Made by a program: the position numbers and the translations under genes. From JBFFMO01 sp041390025 (GTDB taxonomy: Bacteria; Myxococcota_A; Bradymonadia; Bradymonadales; Bradymonadaceae), in the NCBI GenBank assembly GCA_041390025.1, contig JAWKQR010000003.1:124001-188000 (forward strand): 64,000 nucleotides of DNA. The letters are read 5' to 3'. This document shows positions 50,194-59,461 of the stretch, one piece after another. Under the pieces are notes generated by a model, which saw only the letters and a list, made by a program, of their open reading frames with translations, was not told where the DNA came from and made no database searches. Position 1 is the first letter of the stretch. Each line of letters starts with the position of its first letter.

Positions 50194-51643
50194 GCGTCGA
50201 GCAGACCACCGGTGACACGTAACAGGTTGATGTGGGCGATGAGGACGTCCACGCGAGCTTGCGCGTTACGAATCTCGGCGTCCTCCAACGTGCGCTGCAG
50301 ATCGAGGACTTCTAGGTAACTTGCCAAACCGGCGCGGTATTTCGCGTCGACGGCATCGACGTTCTTTCTGGCGAGCTCGATCTCGATGTTCGACATCTCG
50401 ACCCGGCGAGATTGGGTGGTGTAGAGGCGCTCGGCTTGGCGAACTGATTGCTCAAGCCCAAGCTCGGCTTCTTTTCGGCGCAGCTCAGCGCGCTCGACCG
50501 CAATTTCATCGGCGCGCAGCTGTCCGGTCGCTAGCCCGTTATCGAGCGGCATCGTGAACGTTAGCCCCAAGAACGCCGAGGTATAATCGAGCCCAAAGAC
50601 CTGACCGTAGGCCGTACCAATAGATTCGGACAGCGACCCTTGGGTCAGCGTGGCGACGGCGTTGAGCTCAGGCTTGGTCTGATTGCGACTGCGCACCAAT
50701 TGAAGCCGTGTGGCCGCGATGTCGGCCTGCAACAGCGCAAGATCGGGGCTCATGCGTTTGGCGTTGGCGAGGGCGACGTCGAGGGTCGGTGCGCTAGGGT
50801 TCAGGTCGACCGCAGGAGACTCTGGCGGCACCGAGCCCGGCGTGCGGCCCATCGCGCGCTCCAAGGTCTCCCACGCGTCGACGACCGAGCTTTCGGCGAT
50901 GATCAGCGTTTGTTCGGCCTGCGAGACGCGCTGCTGCATGATGTCGCGCTCGAGCTCAGCGAGCTGGCCCGCCTCGATCTGGTCGTTCGTGAACTCCGCG
51001 AGCTGCGTCGTGCGGTCGAGGCTCGCTTTGACGGCATCACGCTCAAGGCTCGTGCGCACCCACCGCCAGTACGCATTTAGGACCTCAGCGGCGAGGTCGT
51101 GCGCAGCGCGGATTTGCTGAAGCTGCGCGGCGTCGAACTGCTGTTGTGCGGCCTTTGTCGGCAAATCGTTGATGTCGGCGCCAAAGTTTCGAAGCAACGG
51201 CTGGGTCACCGAGAGCTGGGCGGAGGGCGCGTAATCCGGCCCAATCTCGCGAATTTCCGAGATGTTGAAGTCGGGCACGTTAAACGGATCCTCGCCGTCG
51301 CCCGCGAAAAATCGAGCTTCAGGCTGACCGATGTGCCGTACAAAAACTGCTGCAACAGCGTCGCCGACGCCGACATGAACGTGCTCTCGCGCACACCCTC
51401 TTCGATGACGCCAGACGACGGCTGTTGTGCGTAGTTCAGGCCACCCTCGGCCCGCAACGTCAGCGGACGCAGCGACCCCTGGGCTTGCAACTGCACTTGG
51501 CTTTGCTCGACCGAGAGCTGGGTTTCGCGAAACTTGGGGCTATTGGCGATCGCTTCTTTGAGCGCGTCTTCGGGCGAAAACGCAAAGCTCGCGCTGGGAA
51601 GCGAGAGCGTGGCGGCGAACAATATGGCGGTTAGGCGTCGCAT
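50166..51643 (-). CDS. TolC-family outer-membrane efflux channel, one frameshift
   Basis: The ATG at 51643 gives a signal peptide (RRLTAILFAATLSLPSASFA). Two OEP domains follow, with long helices (QAEQTLIIAESSVVDAWETL, RADEIAVERAELRRKEAELG) and the closing helix (YRAGLASYLEVLDLQRTLED). An indel near 51300, at CGAAAAATCG, splits it into 51206-51643 and 50166-51278 frames. Members form trimeric channel-tunnels carrying substrates from RND pumps across the outer membrane. It is transcribed together with, and overlaps, the RND permease. Confidence 0.85.
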
Positions 51644-51689
51644 GGCGCGACGTTAACATATCGAGCCCCGATTTCACTCCCGCGAGACG

Positions 51690-52997
51690 TCAGTGCTGCA
51701 AGAAATCCGATGCCGCTGCTTGAGCGTCCAGAACTTCTTGTGTCAGACCGGACGCAACCAAGTCTTTACGCACTTCTTCGACCGTCGCCGCGCCGATCAG
51801 GCCTTCCTCTTCGAGGTCCTTCGCCAATGGCCAAGCGCCGTCGTGGTATCGGGTCACGTCGGGAACGATCCAGTCTTGGACGTCGTAGGTTTCCGAGGTC
51901 ACCGGCGTGTGATTGATGTAGATCGCCAGCGGAACGCCCTCGGGTGTGACTTCAACCAGTGGCGCGTACGTGTCGATTTCGGTCATCCAATTCGAGGTCA
52001 CGTTTAGCGCCACCAGCTCGTCGTGCAGGTCGCCGGCGGTCAGCTCGCCCGCCAAGAACCGGTAGTACAGGTTGTAGACCACGAAGTCGGCCTCGGAATC
52101 ATCGCCCATCAACACTTCGGGGGTCGAGGCCGGCAGCTGCAAACGCAGCTTCAGCAGCCACGTCATCTTGTAGCCAATCTGCTCTTTGAGCTCGGGCACA
52201 ATCTGGGTCAGGCTAAGGTCGCGCACGTTTGACGCGACGATGTCCTTGAAGGGCTTGAGCACCACACCGTCTTGCTCCAGGCCATCGAGAATCATCTTCT
52301 GCTCCAGAGTGCGCTTGAAGAATTTAGGGCTGCCGCTGAGGAACGTCACGGGTATGGCGTCATCGCCGCGCACACCCGCGTAGACCGAAGGCATACCGGG
52401 CAACGCTTCGCGCTCGTCGGCCGACTCCAACATCAGGTTGAACATCGCCGTCGCCGACTGAAAATCGGTGTTGATGTAGGTCAGGTCGACGTCGGAACGA
52501 ACGACAGGGACGGTGCGAGCCTCGTCCAACAAGATCACATGGCTCGACCCGGTGTTGTCGCCATCGTGCCAGATTTCCATCGTGTAGCGACCGGGGCGCA
52601 GGTTCAATGCGCTGATATCGACCACGGTGTCGAAGTAGCCCTCGTTGTCGGTGTAGAGGTCGGTGATGGTTTCGCGCTGACCATCGATGAGCATCGTGAC
52701 CGTGATGAACGCACGTTTGGTCTCGTCTTGGCTAATCTGTGAGAACGGGGTGACGTCTGGATCGTTGATGTCGTCGGGATCTTCTTCGACCAGGCGCCCA
52801 CGCACGGGGAGCAACTTCACGCTCGCGGTGCCGTTGTAGAGGTCGGCGTACTGAATGTCGTCGCCGAGCCCAAACCAGTCGCCCTTCCCGTCCGTGTTGG
52901 ACGTGTTGTTGGCAGGTTGCTCAGGCTCGGAATCACCGCACGCGAAGGCGCCGAAAAGTAGAGTCGTGAGCAGGAGGGTTTGGGTCATTCGTGTCAT
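51690..52997 (-). CDS. App1-like (DUF2183) phosphatidate phosphatase lipoprotein
   Basis: The ATG at 52997 gives a lipoprotein (TRMTQTLLLTTLLFGAFAC). An Ig-like domain (GYFDTVVDISALNLRPGRYT) leads into the catalytic DUF2183/APP1 domain. That domain shows RSDVDLTYINTDF (DxDxT-type nucleophile), ALPGMPSVYAGV, PVTFLSGSPKFFKRTLEQK and a C-terminal cap. Yeast App1 is a Mg2+-dependent phosphatidate phosphatase of the HAD superfamily, and bacterial homologues are presumed alike. A lipid-anchored, periplasm-facing version suggests action on membrane lipid or on products of the upstream phospholipase-C-like protein. Confidence 0.75.
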   Translation of the reverse strand: MTRMTQTLLLTTLLFGAFACGDSEPEQPANNTSNTDGKGDWFGLGDDIQYADLYNGTASVKLLPVRGRLVEEDPDDINDPDVTPFSQISQDETKRAFITVTMLIDGQRETITDLYTDNEGYFDTVVDISALNLRPGRYTMEIWHDGDNTGSSHVILLDEARTVPVVRSDVDLTYINTDFQSATAMFNLMLESADEREALPGMPSVYAGVRGDDAIPVTFLSGSPKFFKRTLEQKMILDGLEQDGVVLKPFKDIVASNVRDLSLTQIVPELKEQIGYKMTWLLKLRLQLPASTPEVLMGDDSEADFVVYNLYYRFLAGELTAGDLHDELVALNVTSNWMTEIDTYAPLVEVTPEGVPLAIYINHTPVTSETYDVQDWIVPDVTRYHDGAWPLAKDLEEEGLIGAATVEEVRKDLVASGLTQEVLDAQAAASDFLQH

Positions 52998-53066
52998 GGG
53001 TACACCTACATCAGATGGCGACGACAATAGTGAGAATTTTGGCGCAAAAGCAAGCGATTTGATGGG

Positions 53067-55035
53067 CTAGTGCGAGTAAGCTAAACCCACGCCAAGCTGA
53101 AGCCAGTGGCCATCCATCAGCTCGTCGTCAAAGAAACCGTTTTGGGACGAGAACATAACCAAGGGAAGCCGGTAGGTGATCGAGATTTCAAGTGGGATTT
53201 TGGACCAACCCTCAGGCAAAAATGCCATGCCAAAAGAGGGCCCAACACCCGCGAAGAACGCAGGCGAGTTGATGTCCCGCAGTCCGCCGAAAAGGAACGG
53301 GCCGGCCTCGAGCATGCCACGCGCCGAAAGCCGGTAGTGAAACTGGTACGACGCGTCCATGACCCATTGATTCTTGGCACCCTCGCCGAGTGTGGTGTGC
53401 AGGCCGAATCGATAGGAGGTCATCCAGTGACCCACATGGTCAAGCTGGTCCAGAAAGCTGATTTTGACGCCAAGCTGCGTGACGTTTTCGGGGATTTCGA
53501 GGCCCACCCGAACGCTGAGCGATTCATACGAATAGTCCGGGGCTGGGATGGGCAGCGTGCCGTATTGCAGCGCGGTGCCTTGGTGATCGGGCACATTTGC
53601 GCCAGCGACCACTGTGGCTCGGACCGGAAGGGTTCGGCAGATCCAGCCTTCCATGGTGGTGACCTCTGGACACTGGTCGCCATCCTCGAATGCAGGCCCT
53701 CCAATCGCCCAATCCATCATACTCGCCGCACTGCTCGCCGTGAGAATTCCACGTTGGTGCCGAACCGAGCACGCGGTCAAAATATCGGCGATCGGGTACA
53801 TGACGTTGCCGAGCATGTCCCAAGACATCGGGCAGCCAATGGCGGGCGATTTCGACAGCAGATAGGTGTCGCCCCAGGCCCAAAACGAGTGTTCTTTGGC
53901 GCGTGTGTCCATGTTCGCGACCACACCACGCAGGTTGTCGGTGTTGTGATCGTAGCGCACCTCGCTCAGCGCTTCGCGGCTGCGGATGGTCCGCATGTGC
54001 CCGGATGCGAGTCCGTCCTGAAGGAAATGCAGGCCGCTGCCTTCGAACACCAGCGAGAGCAGCTCGACAAAAACGCGGTCGGCACGCTGTTGGTTCCAAC
54101 CTGTTAGATACGCCTGAACCTTCGGCGTGACGCGCTCGGGAGCGGTGTTCTGCCAGAACGTCGCGCGGCGTTTGAGCTGCCCGCCGAACATGGCACACGC
54201 GGTCTTGCCGTAGGCCGGACCCAATTCGTCCCAGGCCGTGTCTTCGTAGGACGAGTCCTCGGCCAGATCCTCAAGCACGTCTGGATCGTCAGGGACCAAC
54301 TGTTCGCACGTCATCTTCGAGACGCGCAGCGCCGCGCTGTGAAAGCCCACCCATGCCGCGTAGGCCAGCTCACCGAAGTGTGTGTGATTGCGCAGCACGA
54401 GGTCGAGGTAGTGCGGGTTGTTGAAACTCCACAGCGTCGTTGGGTCTTCCGGTCCTTTGTTGGGCGGGGTCCGCATGCCGGGAAACAAAAGCTGCTTTGG
54501 GACCGGCTCGTAGCCGTCGTGGGTGTGGATCTCGCCGAATGCCGCGTGGATGTCGGCCTTCGCGCCCGGGAAGTCGGCGACGTCCGTCTCGCAGGCATCC
54601 TCTCCGACGTCTTCAATGACGCCGGTCGCGCCGCCGTCCCAGCTCAGCCACTCCAATGTTCTAAGGACCAAACCATCGTCTTGGGCGTTTGGAATGCCTT
54701 TGACGGGCCCAAAACGTGACACGTGGTCGGGCAGCGCCGCGACGTCTCCGAGCGTGATGCTGTATTCGCCGGACTGTTCGGGGTGGCCATGCAACAGATT
54801 CAGTGCGCCGTCAAATCGTCAACCGGGCAAAACAGCCCAAGAGCCACATAACGCGCGATCAGCGCTTCATCGCCTGTGGCCTCGATGCGCTCGGCGAGCA
54901 TCGTCTGAGCCTTGTCGCAGGCCACGTCGGTGAACCATTCGTGCTCTAGGTAATCCCACGCGAAGGCAGACGTTGGACTTGAGAACGTGATGGCGCAGAC
55001 GATCAAGGGGAGTGTTCGACGAAGTCGACGGTACA
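53067..55035 (-). CDS. Zinc-dependent phospholipase C/P1-nuclease-like protein with C-terminal beta barrel, one frameshift
   Basis: The ATG at 55035 opens a signal peptide (YRRLRRTLPLIVCAITFSSP, cleaved near FAWDY). The mature N-terminus WDYLEHEWFTDVA has the Trp and His seen at the start of zinc phospholipase C. An indel near 54800 joins LFCPVDDLTA to HGHPEQSGEYSI. DHVSRFG, NHTHFGELAYAAWVGFHSAA and HFLQDGLASGHM supply the Asp/His ligand pattern of the PLC/S1-P1 fold. From ~390 on, alternating strands (MTSYRFGLHTTLGEGAKNQW, FGMAFLPEGWSKIPLEISIT) resemble an outer-membrane barrel ending in a terminal aromatic-rich strand (LQLGVGLAYSH). Zinc PLCs hydrolyse phospholipid head groups. The pairing of the two domains is unusual. 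Confidence 0.6.
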
Positions 55036-55131
55036 TCGGGGTGCCTCCAGACGGCACACGCCCCGCCACAGGCTGGTGACGGCAACTTTGGGCAGTGTAC
55101 CACCGGCGGCGACGATACGCTCGGAGCAACG

Positions 55132-55846
55132 ATGACGGACCATGCATCAGCACAACACCTGAAAACTTTCAGAGACTTTGCAAACACTTACCTGTCAGCC
55201 CAATGCCCCGAGCTTCCCCGCCTGAAGGCGGCAATTCAAACGAACACGCCCTGACGCAAAACGCGTCGAGCTTTGAAAACTTCTCGGATGAGAAATCTCA
55301 GAAAAGTCTTTCAACTTTTGAAAATTTCTCGGCCAAAACTTCTTCGGACTTCGAAAACTTTTCGGATGAAAGTTCGTCAGATGTTGTTCAATGGTCTGAC
55401 GAAAACCCAACAGACGTTGAGAACTTTTGCGACGACAGGTTAGACGCCTGGCTCGCGATGGAAGAGGAAAGTTTTCACGCCCCTCCACTGATTCACTTAG
55501 GGGCGATGGATGCAGCGCTGCAAAAAATTGCTGGCCTGCTTGGGCTTCCTCTTTCGCGATGCGTTCTTTTTTCGCTCGATGCGGGTGGAATCACATTGAA
55601 TCTGGCCCCCTCAAGCCATGGCAAGAGCACCTTAAATCACGGGTTTCTACAGGAGCATGGGAGCAATTTCCGTCACTTCTGGTCGAAAATGAAGCTTCCG
55701 AAACGATGGAACTCTGGGCCCCCGAACTCAGGGGCAATCAGGAGCTGGATCAGCGCATGCTATCTTTTCGCTCTGTGAATAACCTGGGGCCAGGCCAAAG
55801 CAAGGACTGCTTTGTCGCCAGCACTGATCTGCCTCAGGCCCTGTAA
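55132..55846 (+). CDS. Repeat protein with ENFSDE motifs, frameshifted, function unknown
   Basis: The likely start is ATG 55132 (TDHASAQHLKTFRDFANTYL). A one-base change near 55250 joins it to a stretch with five imperfect copies of F-E-N-F-S-D-E (SSFENFSDEKSQ, TFENFSAKTSS, DFENFSDESSSD, VVQWSDENPTD, VENFCDDR), then a helical domain (MDAALQKIAGLLGLPLSRCV). Near 55615 the better frame changes again (RVSTGAWEQFPSLLVENEAS, ENEASETMELWAPELRGNQE) and runs to a stop at 55846. It has no signal peptide and is acidic. Its 3' end overlaps the convergent lipoprotein gene. Confidence 0.45.
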
Positions 55847-56108
55847 CAAAACCAATGATTGAGTTGTTGCATTCTGCAGCATCAGCAAGGCCACATATGA
55901 TGAATTCATCAGCCTTTGTCTGACACATGAGAGTGAAGTCAAAGGGGGCTCCATAAAATGCCGAACACTCCGAATGATCTTTGCATTCTGTTTCTGTGAA
56001 TGCGGAGCAATCATCAGCAATTTCTTGTTTTGTCTTTTCGTAGCTTGGAGTGTCTTCGCCACATCCGAAACTCATAAGGATTGTAAATAGTGCCAAGGTA
56101 GTTTTCAT
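55728..56108 (-). CDS. Small Cys-rich lipoprotein
   Basis: This 126-residue protein has a clear lipoprotein signal (MKTTLALFTILMSFGC) and ten further Cys residues in a compact domain (DDCSAFTETECKDHSECSAF, CGLADAAECNN, CWRQSSPCFG). The pattern recalls Kazal/EGF-like disulfide folds in other lipoproteins of this group. No enzyme motif is seen. Its codons are more A+T-rich than those of the core genes. It may be an accessory lipoprotein of the protease locus, which is inference. Confidence 0.6.
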   Translation of the reverse strand: MKTTLALFTILMSFGCGEDTPSYEKTKQEIADDCSAFTETECKDHSECSAFYGAPFDFTLMCQTKADEFIICGLADAAECNNSIIGFVTGPEADQCWRQSSPCFGLAPGYSQSEKIACADPAPDCP

Positions 56109-56153
56109 ATTTGCTCCAAAAAAACCAATAACTGTAGATTTAGTATTCTGGAT

Positions 56154-57374
56154 CTACGCCCACAAGGCCGGTAGCATCGTCGCGATCATTGTTATCGTAT
56201 CTACTGGTGCTTTGGCTGACATATCGTGTCGGGTGTCATGCCAGTAAGCGACCGCCTTGATATAATCTATATCCGAAGAAAATGCGTTTCCACTGTTTAA
56301 TGGAATGGTTACGACTTGGTTGTGTCCAACGCATACTGAACCGGTTGCATAGATTGCTGGGTTGTCGATTCCTTCTGTGTTCCAAAGGCGCATTTTCATT
56401 CGTCCTGCGCCCCATTGGTTTGAAAATCGCTGGGTTTGCAAGCCAGAAGCACCTTGTCGGTCTCCCATTAGCAGCATGTTGGCTGCTAATGCCCCTGGGT
56501 TTTCGATAAAGTCGGAAAACGTCGATTTGTAGAAATGTATGAAGTTAAGGGCTGCAGCAACAACTGTCGGAGCAGCGAAGCTGGTCCCTACATTGTTATA
56601 AGCGTAACCACCAGAAACGTCTGGAAGTAAGGTGCGCCCTTCATAAGCACTAAGGTCAACCATCGTTCTGAGTGACGCTGGGCCTTGGCTTGAGGTGGAA
56701 GACAGGGAGCCAGAGCGAACCGCCGTTTCGGTATCTGTGTTTCGGTTGGATCCGTGTCCAGCCACTGTAAACGCTCCTAACGCCGCACTTGGAGAGCTTA
56801 AAGTGCACGTGCTTCCCACTTGTCCTGAATTGCCGGCTGCAATCACAGGGAGGATGCCGGCCTCATATACTTCGTTAATCGTTCGGCCGAAATTTGTCGT
56901 CCCAGTGCATGTTGGGTCGTCGGCATTTCCAGCGTTATACGGTGTGCCGTTGCTTTGGTTTGATATGTGAACGTTGTCCTTAGCAATAAGGTCATCATAT
57001 GCCGCCATGACCCGGTCGTATTGTGTAGTTCCATAATTGGCGCGATATACCAGACCTCGGCTTTCGCCAGAGTAGCCTGAGCGAGCAATTCGATCTGCTG
57101 TGTTGGTTACGCTGGCATCTTGTCCGTCTCGTAAGTCCCCAGCTACGATAGCTGTGACGGCAGTAGCATGTGAGCCATATGTAGCCCAAGACCCGGACGC
57201 GCATGTGGCCGACCCCCCTGATCCAGAGCAGTCTAAGGTCCCCAGGATTCTTGAGCTGCTTGGAGAGCTAGTGCTTCTAAAGGCGACATGATTGTAATTC
57301 GCCCCATCGAGTTCAATGACGGCCCACTGTGTATAAAAGAATGGCGATGAGTTAAAGCCATCCAAAGCCATCGT
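56154..57374 (-). CDS. Subtilisin-like (S8) protease catalytic part, continuous with the upstream lipoprotein across an in-frame stop
   Basis: The catalytic region contains the triad in order: Asp in WAVIELDGANYNHVAF, His in TYGSHATAVTAIVAG (the HGTHVAG equivalent), the oxyanion Asn in ILPVIAAGNSG and Ser in NNVGTSFAAPTVVAAA. A C-terminal beta domain follows. The first ATG (57371) has no signal sequence and lies just after a TAG in the same frame as the upstream ORF. The two ORFs should be read as one ~660-residue protease with a propeptide. The region is A+T-rich relative to the core, suggesting transfer. Confidence 0.75.
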   Translation of the reverse strand, partial: TMALDGFNSSPFFYTQWAVIELDGANYNHVAFRSTSSPSSSRILGTLDCSGSGGSATCASGSWATYGSHATAVTAIVAGDLRDGQDASVTNTADRIARSGYSGESRGLVYRANYGTTQYDRVMAAYDDLIAKDNVHISNQSNGTPYNAGNADDPTCTGTTNFGRTINEVYEAGILPVIAAGNSGQVGSTCTLSSPSAALGAFTVAGHGSNRNTDTETAVRSGSLSSTSSQGPASLRTMVDLSAYEGRTLLPDVSGGYAYNNVGTSFAAPTVVAAALNFIHFYKSTFSDFIENPGALAANMLLMGDRQGASGLQTQRFSNQWGAGRMKMRLWNTEGIDNPAIYATGSVCVGHNQVVTIPLNSGNAFSSDIDYIKAVAYWHDTRHDMSAKAPVDTITMIATMLPALWA

Positions 57375-58145
57375 CTATAAATTGGGTAATCTACACGACC
57401 CTTCAACGACTTCTGTTCCAGTAGTTGTGCTGTCTTTGCTGCTGGTTAGTCGGTCTATGCGCACAACGCTTTTCATTTGCGCTAACGCGGAGACAGCCTG
57501 AGGCGAGACGTCCAGCTCTAACGCTGGAATGTTTTTGTATTTGTAGGTGATGCTGCTATCCGATGGAGCACTAGCAATCACCGCGTTTTGAGCAGCTAGG
57601 ATTAGCTGTGAACGAGACTCTAAGACCTGCTTTCTGATGTCGCTCTTGTCTTCAGATGTTTGAATTCGGCCGTCAATAATCGCTTCTTCTACGGTATCGT
57701 TGATATTTGGGAGATCTAAGTCTAACCAAACAGTTACGCGATGTCTCAGGAAGGCGCCTTGTGCGATTTCTGATGCCAGTGCTTCACCAATCTTATTTAG
57801 CGTGGCAGGGGGCTGCAGAGGTTCTTTGTTGGCCTCGTCGGAACTTACCTCTTGAGGGCTTAGTTGACGAACTACGAACTTTTTGGATCCACTGTTGATT
57901 GATTGACCAACGTTTAGGCTGTCTTCGAGTGCCCAAACCGCAGCTTGGTTTTCGATCTGTGTGGCGTCACCAATCTTAATACCTTCACCCGCCCCAGGAT
58001 AACGGATTCGGCTGGAGAGTGGTTGTGATTGAGTCTCAGATGGTGTGTCATTTTCGACACTTTCCGAACAACCGGTGGGCGAGAAAAGTCCAGCGATACA
58101 TAGTAATAACGGCAAAGAACGCGTTGTGTTCACTCTTACCCCCAT
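57375..58145 (-). CDS. Lipoprotein signal and propeptide part of the S8 protease
   Basis: ATG 58145 opens a signal with lipobox SPTGC. A ~220-residue propeptide follows that ends in an I9-like fold: VTVWLDLDLPNIND, KYKNIPALELDVSPQAVSAL and MKSVVRIDRLTSS match the 'inhibitor-chaperone' strands that fold and cap subtilisins. TAG at 57375-57377 interrupts EGSCRLPNL, and ALDGFNSSPFFYTQWAVIEL continues in frame. Propeptides of this kind are removed by autocleavage; a lipobox suggests outer-membrane attachment. Confidence 0.7.
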   Translation of the reverse strand: MGVRVNTTRSLPLLLCIAGLFSPTGCSESVENDTPSETQSQPLSSRIRYPGAGEGIKIGDATQIENQAAVWALEDSLNVGQSINSGSKKFVVRQLSPQEVSSDEANKEPLQPPATLNKIGEALASEIAQGAFLRHRVTVWLDLDLPNINDTVEEAIIDGRIQTSEDKSDIRKQVLESRSQLILAAQNAVIASAPSDSSITYKYKNIPALELDVSPQAVSALAQMKSVVRIDRLTSSKDSTTTGTEVVEGSCRLPNL

Positions 58146-58167
58146 TGGAGTGTAAATTGTTAAGAGT

Positions 58168-58183
58168 CGTGACCTAGGTCACG
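58168..58183. promoter_or_regulatory. 16-bp perfect palindrome, CRP/FNR-family operator-like, upstream of the S8 protease
   Basis: CGTGACCTAGGTCACG is a perfect palindrome with the GTGA-N6-TCAC core of CRP-family sites. It lies 23 bases before the protease ATG at 58145, so a bound factor would probably block initiation or sit over the promoter. A T-rich TTTTTT lies directly upstream on the minus strand. Confidence 0.5.
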
Positions 58184-58258
58184 AAAAAAGTTGTAACGAT
58201 TCCCGATATTCTTGGCAATAAGTTGATGGTCGAATTTGAATAATTCGAACGCTTTTGC

Positions 58259-58425
58259 TCACCCAAGCGTTTGGATGGCAGCCGCCAACTCATCATCGAC
58301 GATGTGGGTGTAAATCATGGTCGTCGAGAGGTCTGAAAGCCCCACGGCTTTCTGCACGAGACTGATGTTCTTGGTTTCTCGATAAAGCCGGGTCGCAAAC
58401 GCAAGTCGTCATAACCCCGGCCCAA
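58259..58425 (-). pseudogene. Tyrosine recombinase (integrase) C-terminal remnant
   Basis: The minus strand reads AFATRLYRETKNISLVQKAV, then GLSDLSTTMIYTHIVDDE and ends AAAIQTLG with a TGA at 58259-58261. This matches the last ~50 residues of phage/Xer-type integrases, including the catalytic Tyr of IYTHI and the box-II-like Arg. The part upstream is lost and no start is available. The flanking 58426-58600 contains a short TTAACT/AGTTAA inverted repeat but no gene I can support. Confidence 0.65.
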
Positions 58426-58600
58426 GAACCGGAAGACATCGACTTAGAACCGAGGCCGCTCGCTGTAGCGGCAGTCTTCCAAGCCGCACGCCCAACGTTA
58501 ACTAAAAGTTAATGTTTATCTAAAATAATATCAATGGAGTTTATAAGGGATTTCAGTAGGGTGCCCCCATCACATCGATTGATGGCCAATGGAGGTTCCA

Positions 58601-58651
58601 ATGTCCGAAAAATTTTATACTGCTCGTCACCGCCCCGACATTTGTTCTTTC
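58601..58651 (+). other. Short ORF 5' end cut by the IS66 left end
   Basis: GGAGG followed by ATG at 58601 starts SEKFYTARHRPDICSF, which runs straight into the IS66 terminus at 58652. It may be the beginning of a gene disrupted by the insertion, but no second half was found. Confidence 0.25.
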
Positions 58652-58736
58652 GTAACCGTCCGGCAGACCGCGTTCTTGCAGGTCTGCAGTGTTTTCTTAG
58701 CTATCCGCCCTCGCAGTTTACGCGAAGGAGGTTGCG

Positions 58737-59081
58737 ATGGCCAAACATTCAAAACGACATGGGCGGGGTTCTGGGGTAGATGATGCTGGAGTTCGAAGGA
58801 CTTCATGGTGTGACGCAGCGCCCCTTTGCCGAGTCGCGAGGTGTCAATGTCGACACATTCAGGCAGTGGATCATACCGGGTTCGCAAGGAGCGTCAATCG
58901 CAAGCTCCCGCGGAAATGGCCACGTTGGTTCGGCGCATGAGCTCGCAGCGGCGTGACTTTGTTGGTACAAACGCACCCTTCGGCTCTGGTTTACCGTGCG
59001 ACTTGGCGCGGTCGCGGTGGGTTTGCAGCCGTGCCGCCACCAGCCTGGGTTGCTGAGCTGGCATCGTATGGAGGTCATTGA
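58737..59081 (+). pseudogene. tnpA: IS66 TnpA, frameshifted
   Basis: ATG 58737 follows GGAGGTTGCG. Across frames it reads MAKHSKRHGRG, then LEFEGLHGVTQRPFAESRGV and a putative helix-turn-helix region, and ends PAWVAELASYGGH with the TGA sharing a base with the tnpB ATG. IS66 TnpA is a short helix-turn-helix protein required with TnpB and TnpC for transposition. At least two indels break it here. Confidence 0.6.
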
Positions 59082-59455
59082 TGTTGTGGTCGGGCGGCGT
59101 CAAAATCTATGTCGCGAGCCAAGCCACCGACATGCGGCGCGGCATCGATGGCCTCGTGGCTTTGGTGGCATCGAACTTCGGCGAAGACGTCTACTCGGGT
59201 GCTGTTCGTGTTTTGTCCCGCCGGATGGACCGCCTGAAAGATCCAGCCTGGGATGCCGGCGGGTTCGTGGGTGTATTACAAGCGACTTGAGCAGGGGCGT
59301 TTTAAGCAGCCACGCGTCCAGCTCAGGCCGCAGGATCTGATTGATGCGGCCCAGCTAGCCATGCTGCTTCGAAAGGCATCGACCTAAGTCGCGTGAAAAC
59401 CCGTCCTTTGGGAGCCACCCGAATCAAAGGGATCGACAAGCCGCTCAGATCGTGA
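59081..59455 (+). pseudogene. tnpB: IS66 TnpB, frameshifted
   Basis: ATG 59081 gives SGGVKIYVASQATDMRRGID and GLVALVASNFGEDVYSGAV, typical of IS66 Orf2 (TnpB). DPAWDAGGF, KRLEQGRFKQPRV and GIDLSRVKTRPLW continue it in other frames. Two or three indels interrupt the frame; the corrected length is ~120 residues, as expected. A diverged 89-bp piece of the same gene lies at 7602-7690. Confidence 0.75.
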
Positions 59456-59461
59456 TCAAAA

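Noticed and set aside
23694..57377. Stop-codon reassignment (UAR read as Gln) suggested by three split genes
   Set aside because: Many genes end in TAA or TAG at positions that make sense for operon structure, so recoding genome-wide is not supported.
58490..58515. Integron attC-like sequence (GCCCAAC followed by GTTAACT and an inverted repeat)
   Set aside because: The R' box does not fit GTTRRRY, there is no second box pair at proper spacing, and the nearby recombinase remnant lacks IntI features.
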